A stretch of DNA of 64,000 nt from an uncultured Pelagibacteraceae bacterium. GTDB lineage: Bacteria; Pseudomonadota; Alphaproteobacteria; Pelagibacterales; Pelagibacteraceae. The stretch covers positions 1 through 64,000 of the forward strand of contig CABYFA010000005.1 in assembly GCA_902518155.1 (NCBI GenBank), given 5' to 3'. Below the pieces are notes generated by a model. It was given only the letters and a program-made list of their open reading frames with translations, was not told the DNA's origin and did no database searches. Both the position numbers and the translations under genes were made by a program. The number at the start of each line of letters is the position of its first letter. The first letter of the stretch is position 1. Positions 34,611 through 43,905 of this stretch are shown in pieces.

Positions 34611-35659
34611 TGAACAAAAATATCTTATTATATGGTGCAATTTTAATATTTGGGCTTGTTGCGCCCTTTGTATTTCCAGCATTTAAAGTTCAATTATCTA
34701 TTTTGTGTGTATTGATTGTTTTAGCCACCACTTGGAATATTCAGGGTGGAGAAATGGGATATAACACATTTGGAAATATTCTTTTCTATGGTTTAGGAAT
34801 GTATTTATGTGCTTCAGTGCAAGTTGGTATGTTTTTCCCTTTAGCAGAGTGGACAGAAAGTGGAGGAGAAAAAACTTTTGTACATACTCCCACACAGTTC
34901 TTTCAAGGAATGGCAGCCGGACTTGTGGTGGCCGCTGTTGTTCCAACTATTGTTGCAGGATTAATTGGTTATGCCATTTTAGGATTAAGAGGACATTATT
35001 TTGCAATTTGTACATTAGGTTTAGGCGTTGCTGCAGGAGAAATTTCTGGTGGTATAGAGATTATTGGAGCAGGGCAAGGTTTTACCACACCACCTTTTCC
35101 AAACGTTGGTGGTTTAGAGGCAAGAGGAGAATTTTTTTACTTTTTAAGTTTTGGTGCACTCGTACTTACATTCATAGCAGTGAGAGCAATTTACTCAACA
35201 CGATTTAAATTAATTCTTAATGCGATCAGGGATAATGAAGATAAAGCTGAGGCGATGGGAATTGAAACGATGAAATATAAAATAATTGGTTGGATGGTAT
35301 CAGCATTTTTCTGTGGTTTAGCTGGAGGTATCATGGGAGGGCTTGTTGGTTACATAGACTCTACCGATGTAGCATTTGATGGAAGAGAGATGGGAGTATT
35401 TATGGTCTTGATGGCAATCCTTGGTGGTAAGGGAACTTTGTGGGGTCCAGTGATTGGAGCGACTGTGTTTCATATTTTTAAAGAGGGGTTTTGGACATTC
35501 TTTTTAGGTTGGCAATATGTGGCCTTAGGAATTTTAATCGTTGTGATTGTTATTTATTTCCCAGAAGGAATTATGGGATGGTTGAGAGAAAAATACCCTG
35601 AAAGATTCGGCGAAGTTGTTGATGAAGCAGATCGAAAAGCACAGGTAGAACTGAAATGA
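34610..35659 (+). CDS. livM: LivM-type ABC permease
   Basis: This 349-residue second permease subunit has about nine to ten hydrophobic segments and the LivM coupling loop FKLILNAIRDNEDKAEAMGI, with GGKGTLWGPVIGA near the end. It overlaps both neighbours (TAATG upstream, ATGA downstream), so all four transporter genes are translationally coupled. Confidence 0.9.
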   Translation: MNKNILLYGAILIFGLVAPFVFPAFKVQLSILCVLIVLATTWNIQGGEMGYNTFGNILFYGLGMYLCASVQVGMFFPLAEWTESGGEKTFVHTPTQFFQGMAAGLVVAAVVPTIVAGLIGYAILGLRGHYFAICTLGLGVAAGEISGGIEIIGAGQGFTTPPFPNVGGLEARGEFFYFLSFGALVLTFIAVRAIYSTRFKLILNAIRDNEDKAEAMGIETMKYKIIGWMVSAFFCGLAGGIMGGLVGYIDSTDVAFDGREMGVFMVLMAILGGKGTLWGPVIGATVFHIFKEGFWTFFLGWQYVALGILIVVIVIYFPEGIMGWLREKYPERFGEVVDEADRKAQVELK

Positions 35660-36396
35660 GTATTTTAGAAGTAAATAATGTGAGTAAATCTTTTGGTGGT
35701 GTTAAGGCTAATGTTGACATTTCAATGTCAGTGGAAAAGGGAAAAATATTTGGACTAATTGGTCCAAATGGTTCAGGAAAAACAACTTTATTTAATTCAA
35801 TTGTTGGTACTTATCCAATAGACCAAGGCTCAATAAAGTTTAATGGTAAAGAAGTGTCTGAATTACCTGTCCCTGTAATTGCTAAACTTGGTTTATTGAG
35901 AACTTTTCAGCAAACAAGAATTTATGGAAAATTAAATTGTGTAGATAATATGTTAATCAGTCACAAAGGTAGTGATGAAAGTATATTAAAAATATTCTCA
36001 AAAATTCCACAAGATTTGACTGAAAAGGCAGAAAGTCTTTTAAATTTTGTCGGACTTTATCAAAAAAGAAAATTAAGAGCTGGTGATTTATCTTTTGGTC
36101 AGCAAAAATTACTTGAGCTGGCAATGGCTTTGATGAATGAGCCAGAAATGCTTTTATTAGATGAACCAACCGCAGGTATTAACCCGACATTAATTAATGG
36201 AATTATAGACAGGTTAATAAAAGTAAATCAAGATTTTGGGATTACTCTTTTAGTTATTGAACATAATATGAGAGTTATTATGCAATTAGCAGAAAGCATT
36301 TATTGTTTAGCTCACGGCAAAATGCTTGCTAATGGATCACCGGATGAGATTAAAAATGATAAAAGAGTAATCGATGCATACCTGGGGGCACAATAA
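35656..36396 (+). CDS. livG: LivG-type ABC ATPase
   Basis: This is a 246-residue ATPase with Walker A GPNGSGKTTLF, a Q-loop near LLRTFQQTRIY, the signature LSFGQQKLLELAMAL (LSFGQ in place of LSGGQ), Walker B MLLLDEPTAG and the switch His in LLVIEHNM. It energises import together with the LivF-type protein that follows. The C-terminus ends in VIDAYLGAQ, as in LivG proteins. Confidence 0.92.
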   Translation: MSILEVNNVSKSFGGVKANVDISMSVEKGKIFGLIGPNGSGKTTLFNSIVGTYPIDQGSIKFNGKEVSELPVPVIAKLGLLRTFQQTRIYGKLNCVDNMLISHKGSDESILKIFSKIPQDLTEKAESLLNFVGLYQKRKLRAGDLSFGQQKLLELAMALMNEPEMLLLDEPTAGINPTLINGIIDRLIKVNQDFGITLLVIEHNMRVIMQLAESIYCLAHGKMLANGSPDEIKNDKRVIDAYLGAQ

Positions 36397-37181
36397 TGTC
36401 TAATCAATATGAAGTATTAGGAAAGGCTCCTCAAGCAAATGATTTAAAAAAACTTTCACCTAATGATATTCATCTTACGATTAAAAATATGAATGCTGGT
36501 TATGGGAAAATGGAAATTTTACATAATTTTGATCTTTATGTTAGTAAGGCTCAATCACTTTGTTTAATAGGTCCAAATGGTGCTGGTAAATCAACTATTC
36601 TTCACTCAATTTATGGATTTACCAATATTTTTTCTGGAAAAATAGAAATTGATGGAAAAGAAATAACCAATTTATCACCAGCTGAAAAATTAAAATCAGT
36701 TGGTATTGCATATATTTTACAAGATAATTCTGTTTTCCCTGATATGACAGTTGAGGAAAACCTTTTAATGGGTGGATTTATCAAAGATAAAACAGAAGAA
36801 TCATTTCAAGAAGCTGAAAGAATTCTTGAGAAGTATGAAAGATTAAGAAATAGAAGAAATCAACCTGCAAAAGTTTTGTCTGGTGGTGAAAGAAGGTTAT
36901 TGGAAATTTCAAGAGCGCTTGTTATGAAACCATCAGTTTTATTAGTTGATGAACCTTCGATTGGCTTAGAGCCAAGATATATTGAAATGGTATTTGAAAT
37001 TTTAAGAGACCTTCAACAAAATGAAAAAAAAACAATTATACTGGTTGAGCAAAATGCAAAGAAAGGCTTAGAGTTTGCTGATATTGGTTATGTTTTGGTA
37101 TCAGGACAAACTGCAATAGCAGGTAAAGGAGATGAACTTTTAAATAATCCTGATGTGGGTCGCCTATTCCTAGGCGGTTAA
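36396..37181 (+). CDS. livF: LivF-type ABC ATPase
   Basis: This is a 261-residue ATPase with Walker A GPNGAGKSTILHSIYG, signature LSGGERRLLEISRAL, Walker B VLLVDEPSIGLEP and C-terminal end VGRLFLGG typical of LivF. It has about 25 extra N-terminal residues (MSNQYEVLGKAPQANDLKKL) before the ATPase core. It overlaps azlC by one base, so the exporter-like genes belong to the same operon. Confidence 0.92.
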   Translation: MSNQYEVLGKAPQANDLKKLSPNDIHLTIKNMNAGYGKMEILHNFDLYVSKAQSLCLIGPNGAGKSTILHSIYGFTNIFSGKIEIDGKEITNLSPAEKLKSVGIAYILQDNSVFPDMTVEENLLMGGFIKDKTEESFQEAERILEKYERLRNRRNQPAKVLSGGERRLLEISRALVMKPSVLLVDEPSIGLEPRYIEMVFEILRDLQQNEKKTIILVEQNAKKGLEFADIGYVLVSGQTAIAGKGDELLNNPDVGRLFLGG

Positions 37182-37885
37182 TGATTGACTCAAAATATTT
37201 TTTAAAAGGTTTCGCATCTATCAAAGGTGTTGGAAGTCCAGCTATAGCCTTGGGAGCTAGCTTTATAGCAATTGGAGCTCTTTTAAAAAATATTGGTTTT
37301 ACAATTCAAGAAAGTCTTTTTTCAACTTTTTTAACTTATGCCTTACCTGGTTCATTGGTGATGGCAGAGTCACTTATAATTGGATCATCATTAATAAATA
37401 TCTTCATTGCTGTTTGGTTAGTGAATGCAAGACTTTATCCAATGACTGTTTCCTTAATGCCTTTGTTGATGCACCATAAACAACCTAAATGGAAATATTA
37501 TTTATCATGTCACTTCATTGCCGTCTCATCGTGGCTAATAATGAAAGATAATTATGAACAAATAAAAAAAGAAGCAAGGATAGATTTTTGGATTGGTATT
37601 GGCACAGCAACCTGGTCGGTAGCAATTTTCTCTACATTTATTGGCTACATTACGTCAGACTTTTTAAATAGAGATATGTTAATTGGGTTAGCAATAATTA
37701 ATCCAATTTATTTCACTTGTATGATGGTGGGGGCGATGAAAACTATTAAAATCAGTTTATCAATCATCCTGGGTGCAATTTTAGGTCCAGCTTTTTATTT
37801 TATATCTCCAGAGTGGTGTATTTTATTTGGTGGTTTTGTGGCTGGAACAATTGCATTTTTTATTGGAGAAATTAATGACAGGTAA
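37181..37885 (+). CDS. azlC: AzlC-family branched-chain amino acid transporter subunit
   Basis: This 234-residue membrane protein of the AzlC family (LIV-E exporter large subunit) has GFTIQESLFSTFLTYALPGS and FIAVWLVNARLYPMTVSL, matching the family pattern. AzlC works with the small AzlD protein, encoded immediately after with an 11-base overlap. The pair exports branched-chain or related amino acids, opposite to the importer genes upstream in the same operon. Confidence 0.85.
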   Translation: MIDSKYFLKGFASIKGVGSPAIALGASFIAIGALLKNIGFTIQESLFSTFLTYALPGSLVMAESLIIGSSLINIFIAVWLVNARLYPMTVSLMPLLMHHKQPKWKYYLSCHFIAVSSWLIMKDNYEQIKKEARIDFWIGIGTATWSVAIFSTFIGYITSDFLNRDMLIGLAIINPIYFTCMMVGAMKTIKISLSIILGAILGPAFYFISPEWCILFGGFVAGTIAFFIGEINDR

Positions 37886-38198
37886 TATTTTTTTAGTAAT
37901 CTTAATAACTTCATTAGCGACATTTTTGTCTAGACTTTTAGGTGTTGTAAGTTCAGAAAATATTAAAGAAACTTCCAAAATATTTAGATGGTTTAATTGC
38001 TTGGCATACTCGACGTTGGCAGCATTAATAGCTAGGATTGTAATTTTTCCATCAGGATTATTATCTGAAATAGATTACTTAGTAAGACTAATTGTAATAA
38101 TTTTATCAATTGGGCTTTTTTTTATCACTAAAAAAAATTTAGTTTACCCAACAATTTTCTCTGCTATCATACTTACACTTTTTAGCAGTTATTTATGA
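37875..38198 (+). CDS. azlD: AzlD-family small membrane subunit
   Basis: The protein is 107 residues when started at ATG 37875; the ORF track's earlier ATG lies deep inside azlC and would give an unlikely N-terminus. It has four hydrophobic segments and the AzlD-like ITSLATFLSRLLGVV motif near the N-terminus. It partners AzlC. It overlaps azlC by 11 bases and the glaH-like gene by ATGA. Confidence 0.8.
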   Translation: MTGNIFLVILITSLATFLSRLLGVVSSENIKETSKIFRWFNCLAYSTLAALIARIVIFPSGLLSEIDYLVRLIVIILSIGLFFITKKNLVYPTIFSAIILTLFSSYL

Positions 38199-39109
38199 TT
38201 GAAAAAATTGAAGGATTTGAAATTTATGAAAATAAGCAATCTCCAAGGATAATTAATATAGATATAGGAGATGAAATTTTAAATAAACTTATCTTTCCTT
38301 TTAATAAGTTTGATATTACTGCATTAGAATACAAACCGTTTACCAGATTTACTATCGCAAAAAGTTTAGATGATTTAAGTAATAATAAATTATCTAAATT
38401 AATTAATAAAATTATTAGAGATCGAAATACTGGTTGTTTTATTATTAAACCTAAAAATTTAATTTCTAAAATTGATGATGGTTTTTTAGTAAAGCTTTCA
38501 ACTGCTGTTGCACATCTTATTGGAAACCCTAATCATGATGCAATGGCTGGTAAATACTATGCTAGATTTCATGTTAAGCATGAGGATAGAAGTGACTCTT
38601 ATTTAAGAAAGGCTTATAAAAATATGGATCTTCATACTGATGGAACCTATGTAAAAGAAAAAACTGACTGGTTGTTAATGTCAAAAATAGAGGAAAAAAA
38701 TGTTGAGGGTGGAGAAACTGCTATGCTTCATCTCGATGATTGGGAACATTGTGATGAATTATTTAACGATCCTGTTGGAAAAGAAGATTTTCTTTGGAGT
38801 TCTCCTAAAAGTAAAAATATTGATTATAAAGTTCAACATCCAGTTTTTTCATCTGATAAAGAGGGAAGGGCTCAAATTTCATATATTGATCAATTTCCTG
38901 AACCAAAAAATATGAAACAAGGTACTTTTCTACAAAAATTATCTGATAGTTTAGAGGAAAGTAATAAGAAGATTATAACTAAACTTCCGGTGGGATCATC
39001 TGTAGTAGCAAATAATTATTTTTGGCTTCATGGGAGGAAAGCTTTTAAAGAACATAAAGATTTAAGTAGAGAGTTATTGCGAATTAGAGGTTCTTTTTTT
39101 ATTAATTAA
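38195..39109 (+). CDS. glaH: CsiD/GlaH-family glutarate 2-hydroxylase
   Basis: This 304-residue Fe(II)/2-oxoglutarate oxygenase is very similar to E. coli CsiD/GlaH. Visible landmarks are ARFHVKHEDRSDSYLRKAY, the iron-binding HTDGTYV (His-x-Asp) around residue 148, LHLDDWEHCDELF, and the distal His and Arg in WLHGRKAF...RELLRIRG. GlaH converts glutarate to L-2-hydroxyglutarate in lysine catabolism. Here it overlaps azlD and is enclosed by transporter genes; the usual next enzyme, LhgO, is not in the window. Confidence 0.85.
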   Translation: MIEKIEGFEIYENKQSPRIINIDIGDEILNKLIFPFNKFDITALEYKPFTRFTIAKSLDDLSNNKLSKLINKIIRDRNTGCFIIKPKNLISKIDDGFLVKLSTAVAHLIGNPNHDAMAGKYYARFHVKHEDRSDSYLRKAYKNMDLHTDGTYVKEKTDWLLMSKIEEKNVEGGETAMLHLDDWEHCDELFNDPVGKEDFLWSSPKSKNIDYKVQHPVFSSDKEGRAQISYIDQFPEPKNMKQGTFLQKLSDSLEESNKKIITKLPVGSSVVANNYFWLHGRKAFKEHKDLSRELLRIRGSFFIN

Positions 39110-39135
39110 TATAAATTAATCACTATAAGATATTT

Positions 39136-39903
39136 ATGAAATTAGGTTTTATAGGAACTGGAAAAATAACATCATCAGTTATATCTGGAATATGTTCCTC
39201 AAAGATAAATTATAAAAAGATATTTATTTCATCACGAAATACTCTTATTGCAAAAAGACTAAAAAAAAAGTTTAAAAAGATTTTTATTGAAAGGGATAAT
39301 CAAAAAATTATTGATAGCTGTGATTGGATTTTTTTAGCAGTCACACCAACTGTTGGGGAGAAAATTATTAAAAATTTAAGATTTAGATCTAGTCAAACAA
39401 TAATAAGTTTTATCTCAACTATAAATCTATCAGAGCTTCGAAAAATGATAAAAGTAAGGGCAGACTTAGTAAGAGCTATACCTCTTCCGCCAATTTCTCT
39501 TAAAAAAGGACCGGTGCCTATCTGCCCACCAAATAAAAAGGTTAAGAATTTTTTCAATAAAATTGGATCAACAATTGAAATTAAAAATGAAAAATTATCA
39601 ATTAACTTCTGGTCAACATCAGGGATGATGGCATCTTATTATGAAATATTAAACGTGATGAGTAATTGGTTGATTAAAAAAGGTATTAAACGATCTGATG
39701 CACAAAAATATATAACCACTTTATTTTTGGCTTTATCTGAGGATGCAGTAGTAAATTCAAAAAAAGATTTAAGTCATTTAGTTAAAGAGTCTCAAACTCC
39801 AAAAGGTTTAAATGAACAAGGTTTAAGGGAAATGAGTAGGGGAGGCGCTTATAAATCTTTAGTAAACGCATTAAATAAAATTTACAAAAGACTTAACAAA
39901 TAA
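39136..39903 (+). CDS. ProC-like pyrroline-5-carboxylate reductase family protein
   Basis: This is a 255-residue NAD(P)-dependent reductase: N-terminal Rossmann motif MKLGFIGTGKITSSVISG, a central segment DLVRAIPLPPISLKKGPVPI as in ProC, and a C-terminal dimerisation helix bundle with LVKESQTPKGLNEQGLREM matching the ProC end motif (usually TSPGGTT). The deviating end motif leaves room for a different imine substrate. It is four bases upstream of the second ABC cluster, suggesting a link to the compound imported. Confidence 0.72.
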   Translation: MKLGFIGTGKITSSVISGICSSKINYKKIFISSRNTLIAKRLKKKFKKIFIERDNQKIIDSCDWIFLAVTPTVGEKIIKNLRFRSSQTIISFISTINLSELRKMIKVRADLVRAIPLPPISLKKGPVPICPPNKKVKNFFNKIGSTIEIKNEKLSINFWSTSGMMASYYEILNVMSNWLIKKGIKRSDAQKYITTLFLALSEDAVVNSKKDLSHLVKESQTPKGLNEQGLREMSRGGAYKSLVNALNKIYKRLNK

Positions 39904-39906
39904 TTA

Positions 39907-40692
39907 ATGTCAGAAAATATTTTAGAAATAAATAATCTATCAAAATATTTTGGTGGATTAGCAGCGGTATCAGATTGTTCACTCAAAGTTAAGAAGGGAA
40001 CTATAACTGGAATAATTGGTCCTAACGGATCCGGAAAAACTACTTTATTTAATTTGATTGCTGGAAATCTAAAATGTTCAGCTGGTAGTGTCATGTTTAA
40101 CAATGAAAATATAACTGATGTGCCTGCGTATGAATTATTTTCAAAAGGTTTACTTAGAACCTTTCAAATTGCACATGAATTTACAAATTTATCAGTTTTA
40201 GAAAATTTAATGATGGTTCCTGGTAACCAGTCAGGTGAACAATTGATAAATGCAATATTTAAACCTTCATTAATCATGAAAGAAGAAAATATTATTAAGC
40301 GAAAAGCTATTGAAGTCATAGAGTTTTTAAATTTAGGGCATTTAAGAAATGAGCTAGCAGGAAATTTATCTGGTGGTCAAAAAAAATTGTTAGAGCTTGG
40401 TCGAACAATGATGGTAGATGCAAAATTAGTTTTGTTAGATGAAGTGGGTGCAGGCGTGAATAGAACACTTCTGAAAGATCTTGGTACAGCGATTGAAAAG
40501 CTAAATAAAGAAAAGGGATATACATTTTGTATGATTGAACATGACATGGATTTCATCGGAAGATTATGTGATCCTGTGATTGTGATGGCTGAAGGATCAG
40601 TATTATTTGAAGGTTCAGTGGAGGATGCAAAAAAAGATGAAAAAGTAATTGAAAGTTATTTAGGCAGGGGATCAAAAATTAAGGATAATTGA
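39907..40692 (+). CDS. LivG-type ABC ATPase (second system)
   Basis: This is a 261-residue ATPase with Walker A GPNGSGKTTLF, signature LSGGQKKLLELGRTM, and a Walker B followed by an unusual LLDEVGAGVN (Val instead of the Pro of DEP). The switch His is in MIEHDMDFIG. It is the first gene of the second liv-type operon, whose order (ATPase, ATPase, permease, permease) differs from that of the first. Confidence 0.9.
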   Translation: MSENILEINNLSKYFGGLAAVSDCSLKVKKGTITGIIGPNGSGKTTLFNLIAGNLKCSAGSVMFNNENITDVPAYELFSKGLLRTFQIAHEFTNLSVLENLMMVPGNQSGEQLINAIFKPSLIMKEENIIKRKAIEVIEFLNLGHLRNELAGNLSGGQKKLLELGRTMMVDAKLVLLDEVGAGVNRTLLKDLGTAIEKLNKEKGYTFCMIEHDMDFIGRLCDPVIVMAEGSVLFEGSVEDAKKDEKVIESYLGRGSKIKDN

Positions 40693-40694
40693 TA

Positions 40695-41402
40695 ATGGCA
40701 TTTTTTGAGGGAAATAAGATGACTGGTGGATATGGAAACGGTCCAGATATTATTAATTCGTGCTCAGTGAATGTAGATAAAGGAGAAATTGTTTCAATCT
40801 TAGGTCCTAATGGTGCAGGAAAATCGACTGCAATGAAAGCAATGCTAGGTTTATTAAATTTAAAATCTGGCTCGGTTATAATTGATGGTAGGGATATTAC
40901 ACAATTATCTCCACAAGATAGAGTTAAGTCAGGAATTTCATTTGTACCTCAAACAAAAAATGTTTTTGCAGGAATGACTGTTGAGGAAAATTTAGAAATG
41001 GGAGCCTTCTTAATTGATGAGAGTTATAATTCAGTAATCAATGAGATCTACGAATTGTTTCCAATATTAAGTGAAAAAAGAAATCAATTAGTTGGTGAAT
41101 TATCAGGAGGACAAAGACAACAAGTTGCTCTAGGTAGGGCACTAATGATTAAGCCATCAGTTTTAATGTTAGATGAACCAACCGCAGGAGTTTCACCAAT
41201 TGTAATGGATGAATTGTTTGAACATATTGTAAAAGTTAAACGTACAAATGTTGCAATATTGATGGTCGAACAAAATGCCAAACAAGCTTTAAGTATTTCA
41301 GACAGAGGTTATGTATTGGTTACAGGAGAAAATCGTTATTCAGGATCAGGAAAAGAATTACTGAATGATCCAAGAGTAAGAAGTTCATTTTTAGGCGGTT
41401 GA
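40695..41402 (+). CDS. LivF-type ABC ATPase (second system)
   Basis: This is a 235-residue ATPase: Walker A GPNGAGKSTAMKAM, signature LSGGQRQQVALGRAL, Walker B VLMLDEPTAGVSP and a LivF-like end VRSSFLGG. The ORF track starts at TTG 40689; the ATG at 40695 is better placed, nine bases after an AAGGA ribosome site within the preceding gene's end. It ends one base before the permease gene. Confidence 0.9.
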   Translation: MAFFEGNKMTGGYGNGPDIINSCSVNVDKGEIVSILGPNGAGKSTAMKAMLGLLNLKSGSVIIDGRDITQLSPQDRVKSGISFVPQTKNVFAGMTVEENLEMGAFLIDESYNSVINEIYELFPILSEKRNQLVGELSGGQRQQVALGRALMIKPSVLMLDEPTAGVSPIVMDELFEHIVKVKRTNVAILMVEQNAKQALSISDRGYVLVTGENRYSGSGKELLNDPRVRSSFLGG

Positions 41403-41403
41403 T

Positions 41404-42414
41404 ATGGATTATATAAACGCGATCGTACTTTTATTAAATTATATTTTTGTACCAGCATTAACTTATGGTTCTCAATTAGCTTTAGGTGCAATTTTTGTAA
41501 CTTTGATATATGGGATTTTAAGGTTCGCAAACTTTGCTACAGGAGATATGATGTCTTTTGGAACCATGGTCACAATTTTGTTCACATGGTATTTTCAATC
41601 TTTAGGAATAAGCTTGGGTATTTTACCTACTGCTCTTATCGCAATTCCTTTTGCTATAATATTCATGGTTGGTTATATGCTTTTAATAGATAAATTTGTT
41701 TTCAAATATTATAGAATAAGCAAAAGCCCCCCTGTTCAATTAGCAATGGTGAGTATTGGAGTAATGTTCGTCACACAAGCAGTTGTTCGAATAATCATTG
41801 GTCCATCTGACAGAAGATTTTTTGATGGTGAAAAATTTTTGATTAAAGCTAGTGAGTTTAAAGAAATGACAGGTCTTAACGAAGGCTTGGCAATTAAATC
41901 CACTCAAGTAATTACAATTATTGTAACATTAATTTTAGTTTCTGCTCTTTTTTTGTTCTTAAATAAAACAAAAACAGGAAAAAGTATGAGGGCTTATTCT
42001 GATAATGAAGATCTTGCTTTGTTGTCTGGAATTGACCCAAAAAAGATTGTTATGATTACTTGGATAATAGCAGGGGTGTTGGCAACAATTGGTGGAGCAT
42101 TATATGGTTTAGATAAAAGTTTTAAACCATTTACTTATTTCAATAATATGCTTCCAATTTTTGCTGCAGCTATTGTTGGGGGTATAGGAAATCCTTTTGG
42201 TGCATTTTTAGGTGGATATGTAATTGCGTTTTCTGAAATTCTTTTAACCTATGCGTATAAAAAATTTTTTATGTATCTATTGCCAGAAAGTTTAGAGCCA
42301 AATACTTTAGTACAATTACTATCAACAGATTATAAATTTGCAGTATCATTTTCAATTCTAGTTATTGTACTGCTTTACAGACCATCTGGAATTTTTAAAG
42401 GGAAAATATTGTGA
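41404..42414 (+). CDS. LivH-type ABC permease (second system)
   Basis: This 336-residue permease has YGILRFANFATGDMMSFGTM at the N-terminus (the LivH 'NxAxGDxxxxG' signature) and SMRAYSDNEDLALLSGID as the coupling loop. It has an extra C-terminal helix compared with the first system's LivH. It overlaps the next gene by GTGA. Confidence 0.88.
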   Translation: MDYINAIVLLLNYIFVPALTYGSQLALGAIFVTLIYGILRFANFATGDMMSFGTMVTILFTWYFQSLGISLGILPTALIAIPFAIIFMVGYMLLIDKFVFKYYRISKSPPVQLAMVSIGVMFVTQAVVRIIIGPSDRRFFDGEKFLIKASEFKEMTGLNEGLAIKSTQVITIIVTLILVSALFLFLNKTKTGKSMRAYSDNEDLALLSGIDPKKIVMITWIIAGVLATIGGALYGLDKSFKPFTYFNNMLPIFAAAIVGGIGNPFGAFLGGYVIAFSEILLTYAYKKFFMYLLPESLEPNTLVQLLSTDYKFAVSFSILVIVLLYRPSGIFKGKIL

Positions 42415-43781
42415 GAAAAAATTTAAACGTAATTGTAGCTTATACTATAATGATGGGATTGATTATTCTTGTTGGTATTTTTCAATCTTGGAATATAGCT
42501 TTATCGATTTTTAATCTTTGTTTGATTTCAGCCGTCATGACAATGGGAGCCAATATTCAATGGGGTTATGCTGGTCTTATTAACTTTGGTATAATGGGAT
42601 ATACTGCTCTAGGTGGTTTAGCAGCAGTATTAATCTCAGTTGATCCGGTTCAGGAAGCATGGAGCGCAGGCGGATCTAATATTCTTTTAAGTTTTTTACT
42701 AATAATAGGAATGGTATTATTGGTTAGATACGTATTAAAAAAATATGAAAAATCAAAAGTTAGAACCTATATTGTTGCAACTATTATAATTGCAGGAATA
42801 ATAATCATTAGATTTGTATCTGAACCTGGGATTGAGGCAATAGAGGAAGTAGATCCTGCAAAAACAGGATTTCTTGGTGGATTTGGTCTTCCAATTATTT
42901 TTTCTTGGATCGTTGGTGCTCTATTTGCTGGTGGGTTAGCATTTGTAATTGGTAAAGTTGCATTAGGTTTAAGGGCAGACTATCTGGCAATAGCCACTTT
43001 ATTAATATCAGAAATTGTTATAGCAATAATTAAACACGAAGATTGGCTCACGAGAGGTGTAAAAAATGTTATTGGATTGAAGCGCCCTGCACCTTATGAG
43101 GTTAATTTACAACAAACAGATTGGTTTATAAATCTAGTAGAAAAATTTAATTTAAGTAAATTGAATTTAATTACAGATTTAACGGAGAGGCAAACTGCAC
43201 TAAATCAATTTGTCATTGAAGGATCATCAATTTTTGTAAAACTTTGTTATTCAGCTTTGTTTTTAATTGTTGTTATCATTCTATTAATTTTAACTCAAAA
43301 AGCTCTTTATTCTCCATGGGGTAGAATGATGAGAGCTATTAGAGATAATGAAGAGGCAGCAAATGCGATGGGCAAAAATGTGGTGAAACAACATTTGCTA
43401 ATTTTTGTTTTAGGTTCAGCTATAGTTGGGATAGCTGGTGCCATGTTAGTAACCCAAGATGGATTATTTACACCTGGCAGCTACAGACCTATGCGTTATA
43501 CTTTTTTAATTTGGGTGATGGTGATAGTAGGTGGCAGTGGTAATAATTTTGGTGCAATTCTAGGAGGCTTTGTGGTTTGGTTTTTATGGATTGAATCAGC
43601 ACCTATTGGATTATATTTAGTTAATTTAACAACAGCTGGTTTAGCTGATACTCACTTTTTAAAAGTTCATTTAATTGAAAGTGTACCATATTTTAGATTT
43701 TTAATGATGGGAATAGGATTGTTATTAATAATGAGATATAGACCAAAAGGTATACTTCCAGAAAAAATAGAAATAAAATAA
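42411..43781 (+). CDS. LivM-type ABC permease (second system, long form)
   Basis: The 456 residues start with GTG. LivM features include MTMGANIQWGYAGLINFGIMGY and the coupling loop RMMRAIRDNEEAANAMGKN. It is about 100 residues longer than the first LivM, with extra segments between helices (about 95-150 and 225-265). It completes the membrane part of the second importer; the binding protein is the convergent gene downstream. Confidence 0.88.
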   Translation: MRKNLNVIVAYTIMMGLIILVGIFQSWNIALSIFNLCLISAVMTMGANIQWGYAGLINFGIMGYTALGGLAAVLISVDPVQEAWSAGGSNILLSFLLIIGMVLLVRYVLKKYEKSKVRTYIVATIIIAGIIIIRFVSEPGIEAIEEVDPAKTGFLGGFGLPIIFSWIVGALFAGGLAFVIGKVALGLRADYLAIATLLISEIVIAIIKHEDWLTRGVKNVIGLKRPAPYEVNLQQTDWFINLVEKFNLSKLNLITDLTERQTALNQFVIEGSSIFVKLCYSALFLIVVIILLILTQKALYSPWGRMMRAIRDNEEAANAMGKNVVKQHLLIFVLGSAIVGIAGAMLVTQDGLFTPGSYRPMRYTFLIWVMVIVGGSGNNFGAILGGFVVWFLWIESAPIGLYLVNLTTAGLADTHFLKVHLIESVPYFRFLMMGIGLLLIMRYRPKGILPEKIEIK

Positions 43782-43785
43782 AAAA

Positions 43786-43857
43786 ATGAAATATATAATT
43801 TTAGGTGCAGCTTTTGCTTGGGCTTTATATATGGCTGATAAATATTTATTTTTTTAA
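43786..43857 (+). CDS. Possible 23-residue membrane microprotein
   Basis: A short ATG-started frame, MKYIILGAAFAWALYMADKY followed by LFF and a stop, lies four bases after the LivM-type gene and just before the shared terminator. It would form a single membrane helix. An A-rich stretch precedes it rather than a clear ribosome site. It could be a real transporter accessory or a chance frame. Confidence 0.25.
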   Translation: MKYIILGAAFAWALYMADKYLFF

Positions 43858-43892
43858 AAAAAACCCCCAACACAAAAATGTCAGGGGTTTTA
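43857..43892. terminator. Bidirectional terminator between the convergent liv genes
   Basis: The stem AAAACCCC (43860-43867) and GGGGTTTT (43884-43891) has a 16-base loop. Read on the minus strand the stem is followed by T8, so it is strong for the binding-protein gene at 43906-45087. Read on the plus strand it ends GGGGTTTTAATTTT and serves the permease operon less efficiently. Confidence 0.82.
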
Positions 43893-43905
43893 ATTTTAAG
43901 ACAAA

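Noticed and set aside
34807-35208. Cys/Arg-rich 133-residue plus-strand ORF inside livM
   Set aside because: It is an out-of-frame shadow of the livM permease gene with implausible composition (many Cys, Arg and Trp).
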